The notes under the pieces were generated by a model that saw only the letters and a list, made by a program, of their open reading frames with translations, was not told the origin of the DNA and made no database searches. From the NCBI GenBank assembly GCA_951812735.1, contig OX638332.1:314732-378731 (forward strand): a stretch of DNA of 64,000 nucleotides. The letters are read 5' to 3'. Both the position numbers and the translations under genes were made by a program. Positions 29,913 to 39,144 of this stretch are shown here, piece by piece; positions within the stretch are counted from its first letter, which is position 1, and each line of letters begins with the position of its first letter. The DNA is from Candidatus Dadabacteria bacterium (GTDB taxonomy: Bacteria > Desulfobacterota_D > UBA1144 > Nemesobacterales > Nemesobacteraceae).

Positions 29913-30578
29913 TTGATAAAAGCGGTCATATTTGACATGGATGGAGTCATAATAGACAGCGAACCCCTGTGGGAAAAAAGCGAGTCTATTATGCTCAAGC
30001 AAAAGGGATTTGGGGGCAATGAAAGTTATAGAAAGCAATACAGAAAGAAGATCATGGGGCTCAGCCAGAGAGATTCTGTAAAACTCCTCAAAGAAACTTT
30101 TGGCCTTGACGAACCCCCAGAAGAGATTCTCCGTACCCGTCTTGGGATCCTCCTAGAGCTTTACGAAAAGGAACTCAGGCTTTCTGATGGAATTCCCCAA
30201 CTCCTTAAAATCCTAAGTGGTGAAAAACACATAAAAACGGCCCTCGCCTCAGGTTCCCCGATGAAAGTAATAGAGTTCGTTCTTGAAAAATTCTCTCTTT
30301 CGGACACTTTCAGAATAAAAGTTTCTGGGGACTGCGTGGAAGAAGGAAAACCTCGCCCCGACATATATCTTGAAACCTCAAGGCGTCTTGAGGTCAGTCC
30401 CGAAGAATGCGTCGCGATTGAAGATTCCATAAACGGTATAGTGTCAGCTAAAGAGGCCGGTATGCGTTGTATCGCAGTGCCCGACCCGAGGATAGCCACA
30501 GAAGATTACCCTCATGCCGACATTTTCAGAAAAAGCGTTTCGGAAATCCGCCTTGAGGACATAAAGGGCTTCGCTTAA
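29913..30578 (+). CDS. HAD-superfamily phosphatase
   Basis: 221 residues from a TTG start; no ATG or GTG is available before the conserved motif I. Motif I IKAVIFDMDGVIIDSEP, motif II ALASGSPMKVIEF, motif III/IV region GKPRPDIYLETSRRLEV and AIEDSINGIVSAKEAGM are present, with a helical cap between. Closest by eye to the YniC/2-deoxyglucose-6-phosphatase and beta-phosphoglucomutase group; the substrate is unknown. It resembles the HAD at 21667-22338. It follows malic enzyme by 95 bases. Confidence 0.82.
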   Translation: MIKAVIFDMDGVIIDSEPLWEKSESIMLKQKGFGGNESYRKQYRKKIMGLSQRDSVKLLKETFGLDEPPEEILRTRLGILLELYEKELRLSDGIPQLLKILSGEKHIKTALASGSPMKVIEFVLEKFSLSDTFRIKVSGDCVEEGKPRPDIYLETSRRLEVSPEECVAIEDSINGIVSAKEAGMRCIAVPDPRIATEDYPHADIFRKSVSEIRLEDIKGFA

Positions 30579-30580
30579 AT

Positions 30581-31573
30581 CTAAAAAGGCCTCGGACCGG
30601 GAGCCATGAATTCGGGACCTATGGGGTCTGGAACGAAGGTATTCAGTATCGAGTCTATTTCACTCATTGAATCATCGTCTATTGACCAACCAACGGTACC
30701 CGCAATATCATCGAGTTGCCTTGGGCGCCTAGCTCCCCAAAGCGTTATATCGTTTCCGCATTTGTCTAGGACCCACCTGACGGAGAGTTCAAGCACGTTT
30801 TTTCCGAAACGTTGCGAAGCGAGTTCCCCTAGTTTTTCAACCGCATCGAGATAATTATCGTATACGGGCTTTTGAAACTTGGGATCAAAATTTCTTAGGT
30901 CATCTCCCGGAAACTCCGAATCCGTCCTCAGCTTTCCGCCCAGAAGTCCCCTGCACAAAGCCCCGTAGAGAAGCATGGTAACCCCTTGCTCTTCACACCA
31001 ATGGAGCACATCATCCTCAATTCCTCTCTCGAAAAGATTGTAAGGAGGCTGGCTTGAGTTAAGCGGGCACACAGAACGAAAGATCTCCATCTGCTCAACT
31101 GAATAGTTGCTCACTCCAACAGCCCTTATTTTTCCGCTTTTAAGAAGTTCCGCCATGACTCCCGCAGTTTCTTCAACAGGAACAAGCGGGTCGGGCCAGT
31201 GAATCTGATAAAGATCTATCCAGTCGGTGCGCAGCCTTCTGAGGGAATCGTCAACCTCCTTGAGTATTCTCTCCGGGAGGGAGTTTCTGAATATTCCTCC
31301 CCTCTCCCACTCAAGCCCTACTTTGGTCGCGATTACTAATTCATCTCTCATTCCGCTCTGAGAAACCGCTTCTCCCACAATTTCTTCAGAGACACCGAAG
31401 CCGTAAATCGGAGCGGTATCCATGAGATTCACCCCGTTATCAAACGCCTTGTATATAGCCCTTACGCATTCTTTTCTGTCACTTCCTCCCCACAGCCATC
31501 CTCCCATCGCCCAAGTCCCAAGACCTATTCTCGACGAACTGATTTCTGTACCGGCAATTTTTACAAATTCCAT
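30581..31573 (-). CDS. Aldo/keto reductase
   Basis: 330 residues, a TIM-barrel NADPH-dependent oxidoreductase. The catalytic tetrad is visible: Asp in NLMDTAPIYG with the Tyr a few residues after, Lys in LVIATKVGLEW, and His in YQIHWPDPLVPV. The C-terminal NADPH-binding loop includes WGARRPRQL. Probably reduces small aldehydes or ketones. Its start overlaps the trehalose synthase/phosphatase stop by one base, so it is co-translated with it, though a role in trehalose metabolism is not evident. Confidence 0.9.
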   Translation of the reverse strand: MEFVKIAGTEISSSRIGLGTWAMGGWLWGGSDRKECVRAIYKAFDNGVNLMDTAPIYGFGVSEEIVGEAVSQSGMRDELVIATKVGLEWERGGIFRNSLPERILKEVDDSLRRLRTDWIDLYQIHWPDPLVPVEETAGVMAELLKSGKIRAVGVSNYSVEQMEIFRSVCPLNSSQPPYNLFERGIEDDVLHWCEEQGVTMLLYGALCRGLLGGKLRTDSEFPGDDLRNFDPKFQKPVYDNYLDAVEKLGELASQRFGKNVLELSVRWVLDKCGNDITLWGARRPRQLDDIAGTVGWSIDDDSMSEIDSILNTFVPDPIGPEFMAPGPRPF

Positions 31574-33807
31574 TATTTACGCCTCCGGTTTTTCCTGGTC
31601 TCTGAAGATGAATTTTCCATCTCGCGAGTCACATCTGCCAGAGAAAAAAGAACGTCTCTTGCTTCGGTGGTCGAGCGAACTCTGTATTTGGCTTTTGAAG
31701 GTCCGAAACCAACCTTTATGGAATAAGCATCTTCGGGGAGTTCCTCAAAAATGTCTTCATCCGTCCAGTCGTCTCCTATTGATATGATAAGGTCCCATTT
31801 TCTTGCTCTGAGCCACTGGACAGCCGCCTTGCCCTTGTTTATGAAAGAGCCCTTGATTTCCACAACCTTGTTTCCCTCAAGCACACCTATCTCAAGATTC
31901 GCCGTTATATGCGAGAGCATATCCTTAAGCTCTCCCACTCTCACGATTGAGAGTGCCGGATCAACTTTTCTGTAGTGCCATGCCAGGGAGAAATTTTTCT
32001 CCTCGATAAGCGACCCGGGAGTCCTGTCGACGAAGACTTCCAGTATGGGTCTTATTTCTTCCTTCCATCCCTCTGGAGCAATATCGGACATCTTCCACTT
32101 TCCACGTCTTATCCAAAGACCATGTTCGGCCGCAAGACCATTTGTTACGCCCCCAAGCCACTTTGCAAGAGTCTTTTTGTCTCTGCCACTTATAACGACA
32201 AGCTCGTTCTTCTCCCTCGAAGAAAGCTCACTAAGCGCGGAGTAGATTTCCGGGTCAGGTTTCGCATCTTGCGGATTATTCTTGAAGGAAACAAGAGAAC
32301 CATCGTAATCAAGCAGAAAAAGACACTTTTTGCTCTCTCTGTATTTTTCAATCAGTTCGGCTGTCATTTCCGGACTGAATCTTCGGGCAAACATCTTAAG
32401 CTGCCTTTCTTTTGTTTCATCAAGCCTCTCCATGAAGTCCGCCGTCCATGTCCTGATATCGTATCTGCTGAGACGGCTCTGCATCGCCTTCATCCGTCTT
32501 TTCTGCTCCGTCTTGGTCATGGCAAGAGCAGTTTCGAGCGCCCGTGAAGTAGATTCGAGATCATTGGGGTTTATGATTATGGCTTCGCTCAGTTCCTGTG
32601 CGGTTCCTGCCATCTCACCAAGTATGAGCACACCTGCCTTGTTCTGTCTCGCGGCCACATACTCCTTGGCAATCAGATTCATGCCGTCACGAAGGGGAGT
32701 AATGAAAAGGATGTCCGCGGCCAGGTAAAGAGAAATCAGATCCTCGAAACCGAAAGATCTGTACATGTAGTGAATAGGGCTCCAGCCAATTGCTCCGTAG
32801 CGGCCGTTTATCGCACCGACTAGATTGTCAACTTCGTTTTTCAGTATCTTGTAGTGAACCACTTCTGTTCTCGAAGGCACGGCGACAAGCAAAAGAACCA
32901 CCTTGCCCCTCATCTTCGGGTTTTTCTCAAGGAAAAGATCAAATGCCCTGAGTCTATCAGGAATTCCCTTTGAGTAATCAAGACGGTCTATGGAGAGAAT
33001 GATCTTCTGGTCAGTCCCAAGAAAATCTATGAACTCGTCTTTTCTTTTCTGAATGCTTCGTTTCTTCGGCGCGGAGGAAAATTTCTCATAATCGATTCCC
33101 ATGGGAAAAGTATCGGTTCTTACCTCTCTTTCCCCGATTATAAACCGTCCCAAGGAATGCTCGTGTCCAAGTATTCTCCTTACGCTTTCGGCAAAATGCC
33201 TTACGTAGTCAAAAGTGTGAAAACCTATAAGATCAGCCCCGGTAAGCCCCTGTATTATTTCCCGACACCAAGGAATAAGCCTGAAAATTTCTGAAGACGG
33301 AAAAGGTATATGGAGAAAGAAACCGATGCTTGATCTGGGCAGCTGTTTTTTTACAAGCTCGGGGACAAGCATAAGATGATAATCATGAACCCAGATGTAA
33401 TCCCCTTCGCTGGCCACGTCCAATATGGCGCTTGCAAACTTGCTGTTCACCTTGATGTATGATTCCCAGAACTCTTTTTTATAAATTCCGTACTGGACAA
33501 AATAATGGAAGATAGGCCATATTACCTCGTTGCAGAAGCCCTGGTAATAGTCTTTTACCTCTTCGGCACTGAGACCTACAGGATAAAAATTCTCTTCTCC
33601 GAGCCGCTGCTGCACTTCCGCAATCTGCTCATCCGAGAGAACACCGTAATCTATCCCCGGCCACCCTATCCAGCATTTTTCGTAATCGGTATCAAGGGAA
33701 CTAAGCCCCGTAGCAACACCCCCCACGCTCGGCTCAAAAGAAAGCTTCCCGTTCTCCTCCCGCACGGTCGTCGGCAGCCTGTTGGATACAATTATGAGTT
33801 TTTTCAT
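31573..33807 (-). CDS. otsAB: Bifunctional trehalose-6-phosphate synthase/phosphatase
   Basis: 744 residues in two parts. The N-terminal GT20 trehalose-6-phosphate synthase (about 1-465) carries SVGGVATGLSSLD, WVHDYHLMLVP, and the HDRLDYSKG-like IILSIDRLDYSKGIPDRL. The C-terminal HAD trehalose phosphatase (about 485-744) carries FLLDYDGSLVSF, LVVISGRDKKTL and ISIGDDWTDEDIFEEL. It makes trehalose from UDP-glucose and glucose-6-phosphate via trehalose-6-phosphate, for osmotic or stress protection. Motif I is DYDGS rather than the more common DYDGT. A TATAAT lies only 8 bases before the ATG. Confidence 0.94.
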   Translation of the reverse strand: MKKLIIVSNRLPTTVREENGKLSFEPSVGGVATGLSSLDTDYEKCWIGWPGIDYGVLSDEQIAEVQQRLGEENFYPVGLSAEEVKDYYQGFCNEVIWPIFHYFVQYGIYKKEFWESYIKVNSKFASAILDVASEGDYIWVHDYHLMLVPELVKKQLPRSSIGFFLHIPFPSSEIFRLIPWCREIIQGLTGADLIGFHTFDYVRHFAESVRRILGHEHSLGRFIIGEREVRTDTFPMGIDYEKFSSAPKKRSIQKRKDEFIDFLGTDQKIILSIDRLDYSKGIPDRLRAFDLFLEKNPKMRGKVVLLLVAVPSRTEVVHYKILKNEVDNLVGAINGRYGAIGWSPIHYMYRSFGFEDLISLYLAADILFITPLRDGMNLIAKEYVAARQNKAGVLILGEMAGTAQELSEAIIINPNDLESTSRALETALAMTKTEQKRRMKAMQSRLSRYDIRTWTADFMERLDETKERQLKMFARRFSPEMTAELIEKYRESKKCLFLLDYDGSLVSFKNNPQDAKPDPEIYSALSELSSREKNELVVISGRDKKTLAKWLGGVTNGLAAEHGLWIRRGKWKMSDIAPEGWKEEIRPILEVFVDRTPGSLIEEKNFSLAWHYRKVDPALSIVRVGELKDMLSHITANLEIGVLEGNKVVEIKGSFINKGKAAVQWLRARKWDLIISIGDDWTDEDIFEELPEDAYSIKVGFGPSKAKYRVRSTTEARDVLFSLADVTREMENSSSETRKNRRRK

Positions 33808-33888
33808 GAAAACCTATTATAATAAAAGGGCAATTTTGGAAATAATAACCAAAAGAAAACTTAAGACCAGAAGAAACGGTGACTTCTT

Positions 33889-34452
33889 GTGAAAATATCA
33901 AACACAATCTCGAAAATCCTTATCGTCTTGCTTATAGCCCTGCTTGCCTATACGCTTTGGAGCGGGCTTTCGGGAAAGGGAAATGTCGAAACCCCTTCCC
34001 AGCTTGTGGGAAGAACTGCACCCGAGTTCGCGCTGCAGTCATTTAACGGCGAAGAGGTAAAGCTTTCTGATTTTCGGGGAAAGACAGTACTTGTGAATTT
34101 CTGGGCATCCTGGTGTCATCCCTGCAGAGAAGAAGCCCCGGAACTTGAGAGAGCTTACATGTCACTTTCTGGCAAACAAGTGGAATTCATAGGAATAAAC
34201 GTAATGGACGACAGGAAAAGCGCCGAGAAATACATAAAATCGTTCGGGGGAACCTTCATCAACGTTCATGACCCGGAGAACAGAGTGCATCTCGATTACG
34301 GAGTAGGAGGGGTTCCGGAAACCTTTTTCGTAGATCCTGACGGTATCATAACCGGCAAGCACAGGGGACCAATTACGGAGAAAATGATCATGCGCTATGT
34401 CGAGGATGCGACTCTATACAACAGTCAGAGCGAGGGACTTGAAAACCAGTGA
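33889..34452 (+). CDS. ccmG: Periplasmic thiol-disulfide oxidoreductase, CcmG/TlpA type
   Basis: 187 residues with an N-terminal membrane anchor (about 10-27) and a thioredoxin fold. The redox motif is WASWCHPCREEAPELE (Cys76, Cys79). PEFALQSFNGEEVKLSDFRG and GVPETFFVDPDG with the conserved cis-proline region fit CcmG/DsbE. It keeps apocytochrome c heme-binding cysteines reduced and works with CcmH, encoded next with a 4-base overlap. GTG start. Reductant probably arrives via CcdA (24542). Confidence 0.88.
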   Translation: MKISNTISKILIVLLIALLAYTLWSGLSGKGNVETPSQLVGRTAPEFALQSFNGEEVKLSDFRGKTVLVNFWASWCHPCREEAPELERAYMSLSGKQVEFIGINVMDDRKSAEKYIKSFGGTFINVHDPENRVHLDYGVGGVPETFFVDPDGIITGKHRGPITEKMIMRYVEDATLYNSQSEGLENQ

Positions 34453-34844
34453 ACCGTTTTTTTCGCAAAACCCTTGGCACGTGGCTTTTTTTGTCTCTGA
34501 CCCTTATCGCCTTCCATGTGGATGCGGACACTCTTGAAGACCAAGTTGCCGACATCTCGGGAGAGCTCATGTGTCCTGTGTGTGAGGGACAGAGTGTCGC
34601 GGAGTCAAATGCACAGCTTGCCCGGGACATGAGGGCCATTATAAAAACAAAACTTCTCGAAGGAAACACGAAGGAAGAGATAATAGACTATTTCATCTCA
34701 AGCTACGGAGAAACGATTCTCGCATCTCCCCCGCCCAAAGGATTCAGCTCTATATTATGGCTTCTGCCCATACTTTCCGTCCTAATCGGCGCGGCAATAA
34801 TCCTGAGAACTATTCACGCATACAGGGTTGAGGAAAAAGAATAG
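34449..34844 (+). CDS. ccmH: Cytochrome c maturation protein CcmH
   Basis: 131 residues: a signal peptide (to about residue 27), then a soluble domain with the redox pair in ISGELMCPVCEGQSVAESN (Cys42, Cys45) and the family segment REIIDYFISSYGETILASPP, ending with a C-terminal membrane span (about 98-118). CcmH handles reduction of the apocytochrome heme site. It is the short, single-domain type; the CcmI part is separate. GTG start overlapping ccmG. Remote from the ccmABCDEF cluster. Confidence 0.9.
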   Translation: MNRFFRKTLGTWLFLSLTLIAFHVDADTLEDQVADISGELMCPVCEGQSVAESNAQLARDMRAIIKTKLLEGNTKEEIIDYFISSYGETILASPPPKGFSSILWLLPILSVLIGAAIILRTIHAYRVEEKE

Positions 34845-34856
34845 CCGGAGAGCCAG

Positions 34857-35789
34857 TCAGCCGAGAAACCCGCTACACTCCTCAAGTATCGGGACATCTC
34901 CGTCTGCGGAATCAAACCATTTTATGTCATCATCCGCGCGAAGCCAGGTGGACTGTCTTTTGGAAAACCTTTTCGTGTCCGTCTTTATGCTTTCCACCGC
35001 TGTCTTAAAATCAAACCGACCGTCCAGAAATTCGTTTATCCGCTTGTAACCTATGGACTTCATAGGTTTTAAGTTCGGCCCGTATCCCATGGCTCTTATG
35101 GCTCTTACTTCTTCGACCCAGCCGCGGTTGATCATTGCGTCGACCCTTTCGTCTATAGCGCGGCGCAGCCGCTCTCGATCTCCAAGGAGGCCTATTTTAA
35201 GAGCGTTAAATTTTTGTTCCGCAAAACCGTGACGGCGCTGATGATCCGACATGCGCTCTCCCGTCGTGTTATAAACCTCAAGGGCTCGCTCAATTCTCAC
35301 GTAATCGTTCGGGTTTATCCGCCCGGCGGACACCGGGTCTACAGACTCAAGCTCTTTGTGAAGCGACGCGACTCCTTTTGCGTCTCTCTCTTTAGCGAGA
35401 CGGTCTCTGAACTCCTGGTTGACCTCAACGCCTTCAAGGAGCCCGTATAGAAGAGCCCTGACGTAGAGGAAAGTCCCCCCGACCACGACTATTTTCCTGC
35501 CGTCCTCAACAAGTCTCCTGACCTGTTCAAGGGCAAGCCTCATGTAAGTGCCGGCGTTAAAATCCTCGTCGGGGTCTGCAACATCTATAAGGAAATGAGG
35601 GATTTCCCCTCTTTGCTTCTCGGTAGGTTTGGCGCTGCCTATATCGAAATACCTGTAGACCTGGACTGAATCGGCGCTTATAACGCAAGCGCCGGTTCTG
35701 CCGGCTATTTCCAGCGCTATTTCGGTCTTGCCCGAAGCCGTCGGCCCTAAAACAACTATCAGATTCGGTTTTTCCCGGGAAAGACTCAA
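34857..35789 (-). CDS. miaA: tRNA dimethylallyltransferase
   Basis: 310 residues. It adds a dimethylallyl group to A37 of tRNAs that read UNN codons. The P-loop is VVLGPTASGKTEIALEIA and the conserved ISADSVQVYRYFDIGSAKPT and RRLVEDGRKIVVVGGTFLYV segments follow. TTG start 9 bases after pnp; no ATG lies before the P-loop. It ends the nusA-pnp operon. Confidence 0.94.
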   Translation of the reverse strand: MSLSREKPNLIVVLGPTASGKTEIALEIAGRTGACVISADSVQVYRYFDIGSAKPTEKQRGEIPHFLIDVADPDEDFNAGTYMRLALEQVRRLVEDGRKIVVVGGTFLYVRALLYGLLEGVEVNQEFRDRLAKERDAKGVASLHKELESVDPVSAGRINPNDYVRIERALEVYNTTGERMSDHQRRHGFAEQKFNALKIGLLGDRERLRRAIDERVDAMINRGWVEEVRAIRAMGYGPNLKPMKSIGYKRINEFLDGRFDFKTAVESIKTDTKRFSKRQSTWLRADDDIKWFDSADGDVPILEECSGFLG

Positions 35790-35798
35790 CTGTGCGTG

Positions 35799-37907
35799 TT
35801 AGTCGGAAACCCTGTAATCTTCTATGTTCTGGTCAAGCACAGCCTTTCTGCTCAACCTCACCCTGCCGTCACGCGCAACTTCGAGGCACTTTACAAGGAC
35901 TTCGTCTTTTTCGTTAAGGATATCGGTTACCTTTTCGACCCTGCGGTTTTCAAGTTCGGAGATATGCAGAAGCCCGTCTTTTCCCGGACCAAGCTCAACT
36001 ATCGCCCCGAAATCCAGAATGCGCTTAACCACACCGACATATAACTTGCCGGCAACTACATCTTCTACGATTCTCTTTATATATTTCTCAGCTTTCTTGC
36101 AGGCTTCATAGTCGGGGGAGAAAATCTTCACCAGACCGTCATCCTGTATGTCTATCTGCGCTCCGGTGTCCTCGACCAGCTTCTTTATAGTCTTGCCACC
36201 CGAACCTATCACGACTTTGACCTTCTCCGGCTTTAACTGCATTGTAAGAATTCTTGGGGCGTAGTCGGAAAGTTCCTCTCTGGGTCCGCTGATTATCTCT
36301 TCCATTTTTCCGAGAATATGCATCCTGCCGTCTCTTGCCTGAGCAAGCGCGGTTGTCAGAATCGCTTCGGTTATGCCGGTTATCTTGATATCCATCTGCA
36401 GGGCGGTGATACCGCTTTCTGTCCCCGCCACTTTAAAATCCATGTCTCCAAGATGATCCTCATCACCTAGAATATCGGAGAGAATAACGAAATTGTCTCC
36501 CTCCTTTATAAGTCCCATTGCTATGCCGGCCACAGGAGCGCTTATGGGTGCTCCCGCGTCCATAAGAGACATTGAAGAACCGCACACAGTCGCCATTGAA
36601 GAGGAACCGTTTGACTCAAGGATTTCGGAAACGATCCTGATGGTATAGGGAAAATCTTCTTTTTCCGGTAAAACGGGTTTTATCGCCCTTGCGGCAAGTG
36701 CGCCATGTCCTATCTCTCTTCTACCTGGACCCAGCCGGAAGCTCGTCTCTCCGACGGAGTAGGGAGGAAAGTTGTAATGCAGCATGAAGCTTCTTGTCTG
36801 GTCGCCTTCAAGCGCGTCTATTCTCTGCTCATCGTATGAACTTCCCAAAGTCGCGACAACTATGGCTTGGGTTTCCCCGCGGGTAAAAAGCGCTGAACCG
36901 TGGGTTCTCTCAAGAAGACCCACTTCGCCCCATATGGGCCTTACCGTCGTGTAGTCTCTTCCGTCGGGTCTCGTGCCCTCAACTATCCTCTGTCTGACGG
37001 ACTCTTTGAGCAACTCATCAAACGCCTTGTCAATCTTGGCTTTGTCTTCGGGATGGTCTTCGATCAGCTTCTTTACGGTGTCTTCATGAGCCTTTCTTAT
37101 AAGTTCCTTTCTGCCGTCCTTTGAATCAGTCACTATCCCCTGCTCAAGCAAAGGCAGCGCCAATGAACGAACCTCGTCCTCAAGCGTTCCGTCAGTTTCG
37201 ACTGTGGGAACCTGCCTTTTCTCCTTCCCGAGCCCTTCAACAAAACTGTTTTGGAAAGAAATGATTTCCCTGATCCCGGAGTGGGCAAACGTAAGAGCTT
37301 CGACCACCTCCGCCTCGCTTACTTCCTTTGCGCCGCCTTCAACCATCACGATGGCTTCTTCTGTACCCGCGACGGTTATCTCCATAGTGCTGGTTTCCAG
37401 TTGCTCGGGAGTGGGATTTACAACAAGTTCACCGTCAACTTTTCCAACGGTAAGGGCCGCTATGGGTCCGGCAAATGGAACATCTGAGACCATAAGCGCC
37501 GCTGAAGACGCTATTACCGACAAAACATCCGTAGCATTCTCGCCGTCAGCGGAAAGAACTGTCACTATGATTTGGGTGGGGTAACAAAAACCCTTGGGTA
37601 TAAGAGGCCTTACGGGCCTGTCAATAAGCCTTGACGTAAGAATTTCTTTTTCGCTTGGGCGCCCTTCTCTCTTGAAATAACCTCCGGGGATTTTCCCGGC
37701 CGCAAAAGACTTTTCCTGATAATTAACCGTAAGCGGCAAAAAATCGTCTTCTATTTTTTCTTCCGAGGCAACGACCGTGGCAAGCACGGTGGTTCCTCCG
37801 CAGGAAGCGAGCACCGCCCCGTTTGCCTGCTTGGCAAGCCTTCCTGTCTCAAGGCGCAGCTTGTTTCCAAACAGCTCCGCTTCCTTCTCTCTTATTTGTT
37901 CAGTCAA
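35799..37907 (-). CDS. pnp: Polynucleotide phosphorylase
   Basis: 702 residues with two RNase PH-like domains (about 10-140 and 310-470) separated by an alpha-helical linker, then KH (about 555-615) and S1 (about 620-690) RNA-binding domains; the KH motif includes VIGSGGKTIKKLVEDTG. It degrades RNA 3' to 5' phosphorolytically. Start is a TTG with a strong GGAGG site 8 bases upstream; the nearby ATG is out of frame. Follows rpsO by 26 bases, the usual rpsO-pnp pair. Confidence 0.96.
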   Translation of the reverse strand: MTEQIREKEAELFGNKLRLETGRLAKQANGAVLASCGGTTVLATVVASEEKIEDDFLPLTVNYQEKSFAAGKIPGGYFKREGRPSEKEILTSRLIDRPVRPLIPKGFCYPTQIIVTVLSADGENATDVLSVIASSAALMVSDVPFAGPIAALTVGKVDGELVVNPTPEQLETSTMEITVAGTEEAIVMVEGGAKEVSEAEVVEALTFAHSGIREIISFQNSFVEGLGKEKRQVPTVETDGTLEDEVRSLALPLLEQGIVTDSKDGRKELIRKAHEDTVKKLIEDHPEDKAKIDKAFDELLKESVRQRIVEGTRPDGRDYTTVRPIWGEVGLLERTHGSALFTRGETQAIVVATLGSSYDEQRIDALEGDQTRSFMLHYNFPPYSVGETSFRLGPGRREIGHGALAARAIKPVLPEKEDFPYTIRIVSEILESNGSSSMATVCGSSMSLMDAGAPISAPVAGIAMGLIKEGDNFVILSDILGDEDHLGDMDFKVAGTESGITALQMDIKITGITEAILTTALAQARDGRMHILGKMEEIISGPREELSDYAPRILTMQLKPEKVKVVIGSGGKTIKKLVEDTGAQIDIQDDGLVKIFSPDYEACKKAEKYIKRIVEDVVAGKLYVGVVKRILDFGAIVELGPGKDGLLHISELENRRVEKVTDILNEKDEVLVKCLEVARDGRVRLSRKAVLDQNIEDYRVSD

Positions 37908-37933
37908 TTCATTTCCTCCAAAATATTACTTCC

Positions 37934-38203
37934 TTACTTCCTCAGCCCAAGGGTCTCAATCAGCTTTCCGTACTCCTGCGGTCTTACCCTCTTTACGTAA
38001 TTGAGCAGCTTTCTTCTCTTGGCAACCATGGAAACCAGCCCTTTTCTTGAATGGTTATCCTTGGGCGCTCTTTTCACGTGCTCAGACAGTTCCTGTATCT
38101 TTCCGTTCAGAATCCCTATCTGAACCTCGGCCGAACCCACGTCGTTCTCATGTTTTTGGAACTCGCTTATGATTCGCGCCTTATCTTCTTTTTGCAAAGA
38201 CAT
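37934..38203 (-). CDS. rpsO: 30S ribosomal protein S15
   Basis: 89 residues, full length. S15 binds the 16S rRNA central domain early in 30S assembly. The protein has FQKHENDVGSAEVQIGILNG, LSEHVKRAPKDNHSRKGL and LVSMVAKRRKLLNYVKR, the invariant S15 core. It lies between truB and pnp. S15 often represses its own mRNA; no structure was identified here. Confidence 0.97.
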   Translation of the reverse strand: MSLQKEDKARIISEFQKHENDVGSAEVQIGILNGKIQELSEHVKRAPKDNHSRKGLVSMVAKRRKLLNYVKRVRPQEYGKLIETLGLRK

Positions 38204-38232
38204 AAATTACTTCCTCCTAGACCCTTACCTAA

Positions 38233-39144
38233 TCAGTTAAATACTCTTAAATGCCGAAACACTATATCCTTATCTCCCATATACTCAAATCCGTCGGAGT
38301 CAGCTTTCGCTTCACAGATGGAAAGAATAGTTTTCCGGCAAAAAAGGGTGATTATATCTCTATTTTTGAATTTGGGCAATTCCACATCCGAAAGAGATCC
38401 TCGACAAAGAGGGATTCCGTTGCGCACGCTCTCGCACATATCTTCTTCCAAATAAACCTTTGGATAGCCCGCAAGAACCTCTTGCAGGGAGAGAATACTG
38501 TAATTCCCGGATTCCACATCCTCAATGCTGCTGGCGCCACTTAGCGTGAAAGGACCGCTTCTAAGTCTTCTCAGCTCGCAAAGATGGGCTCCGCAGCCAA
38601 GTTTCCTCCCGACATCAGAGGCAATTACCCTGACATAGGTTCCCCGAGAACACTTCACGTAAAAAGTCGCTTTCGGGTAAGAGAAGTGAAGAAGCCTTAT
38701 TTCTTCTATGGTGACTCTTTTCGGCTTCCTTTCAACCTCCTTTCCGGCTCTGGCGAGGGCGTAGAGCTTAGTACCTGAAACCTTCGCGGCGGAGTACATC
38801 GGGGGAACCTGCATTATCTCTCCCGAAAACCCTTCAATAACCTCTTTAACTTCGTCCCTGCCGACATGTCCCGCGTCCACCCGCCCGGTGACCGTACCTG
38901 TGTCGTCCATGGTATCGGTTGATACGCCCAGGATCATCTCGGCCTCGTATTCCTTTATATCGTCTCCGAGGTAAGGAATGGCTTTTGTCGCCTGATTAAA
39001 ACACACGGGCAGAACTCCCGTCGCAAACGGATCCAGGGTTCCCGTATGACCTGCCTTTTTTGCTCCCACGGCTTTTTTTACCCTGTTAAGAGCCTGAGCG
39101 GATGTACAGCCCCTGGGTTTATCGAGAATCATAACTCCGTCCAT
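38233..39144 (-). CDS. truB: tRNA pseudouridine(55) synthase
   Basis: 303 residues. It makes pseudouridine 55 in the T-loop of tRNAs. Catalytic Asp is in AGHTGTLDPFATGVLPVC; the starting MILDKPRGCTSAQALNRVKK and the later TYVRVIASDVGRKLGCGAHL and LRRLRSGPF match TruB. The start overlaps the nrnA stop by one base (TAATG). Confidence 0.95.
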   Translation of the reverse strand: MDGVMILDKPRGCTSAQALNRVKKAVGAKKAGHTGTLDPFATGVLPVCFNQATKAIPYLGDDIKEYEAEMILGVSTDTMDDTGTVTGRVDAGHVGRDEVKEVIEGFSGEIMQVPPMYSAAKVSGTKLYALARAGKEVERKPKRVTIEEIRLLHFSYPKATFYVKCSRGTYVRVIASDVGRKLGCGAHLCELRRLRSGPFTLSGASSIEDVESGNYSILSLQEVLAGYPKVYLEEDMCESVRNGIPLCRGSLSDVELPKFKNRDIITLFCRKTILSICEAKADSDGFEYMGDKDIVFRHLRVFN

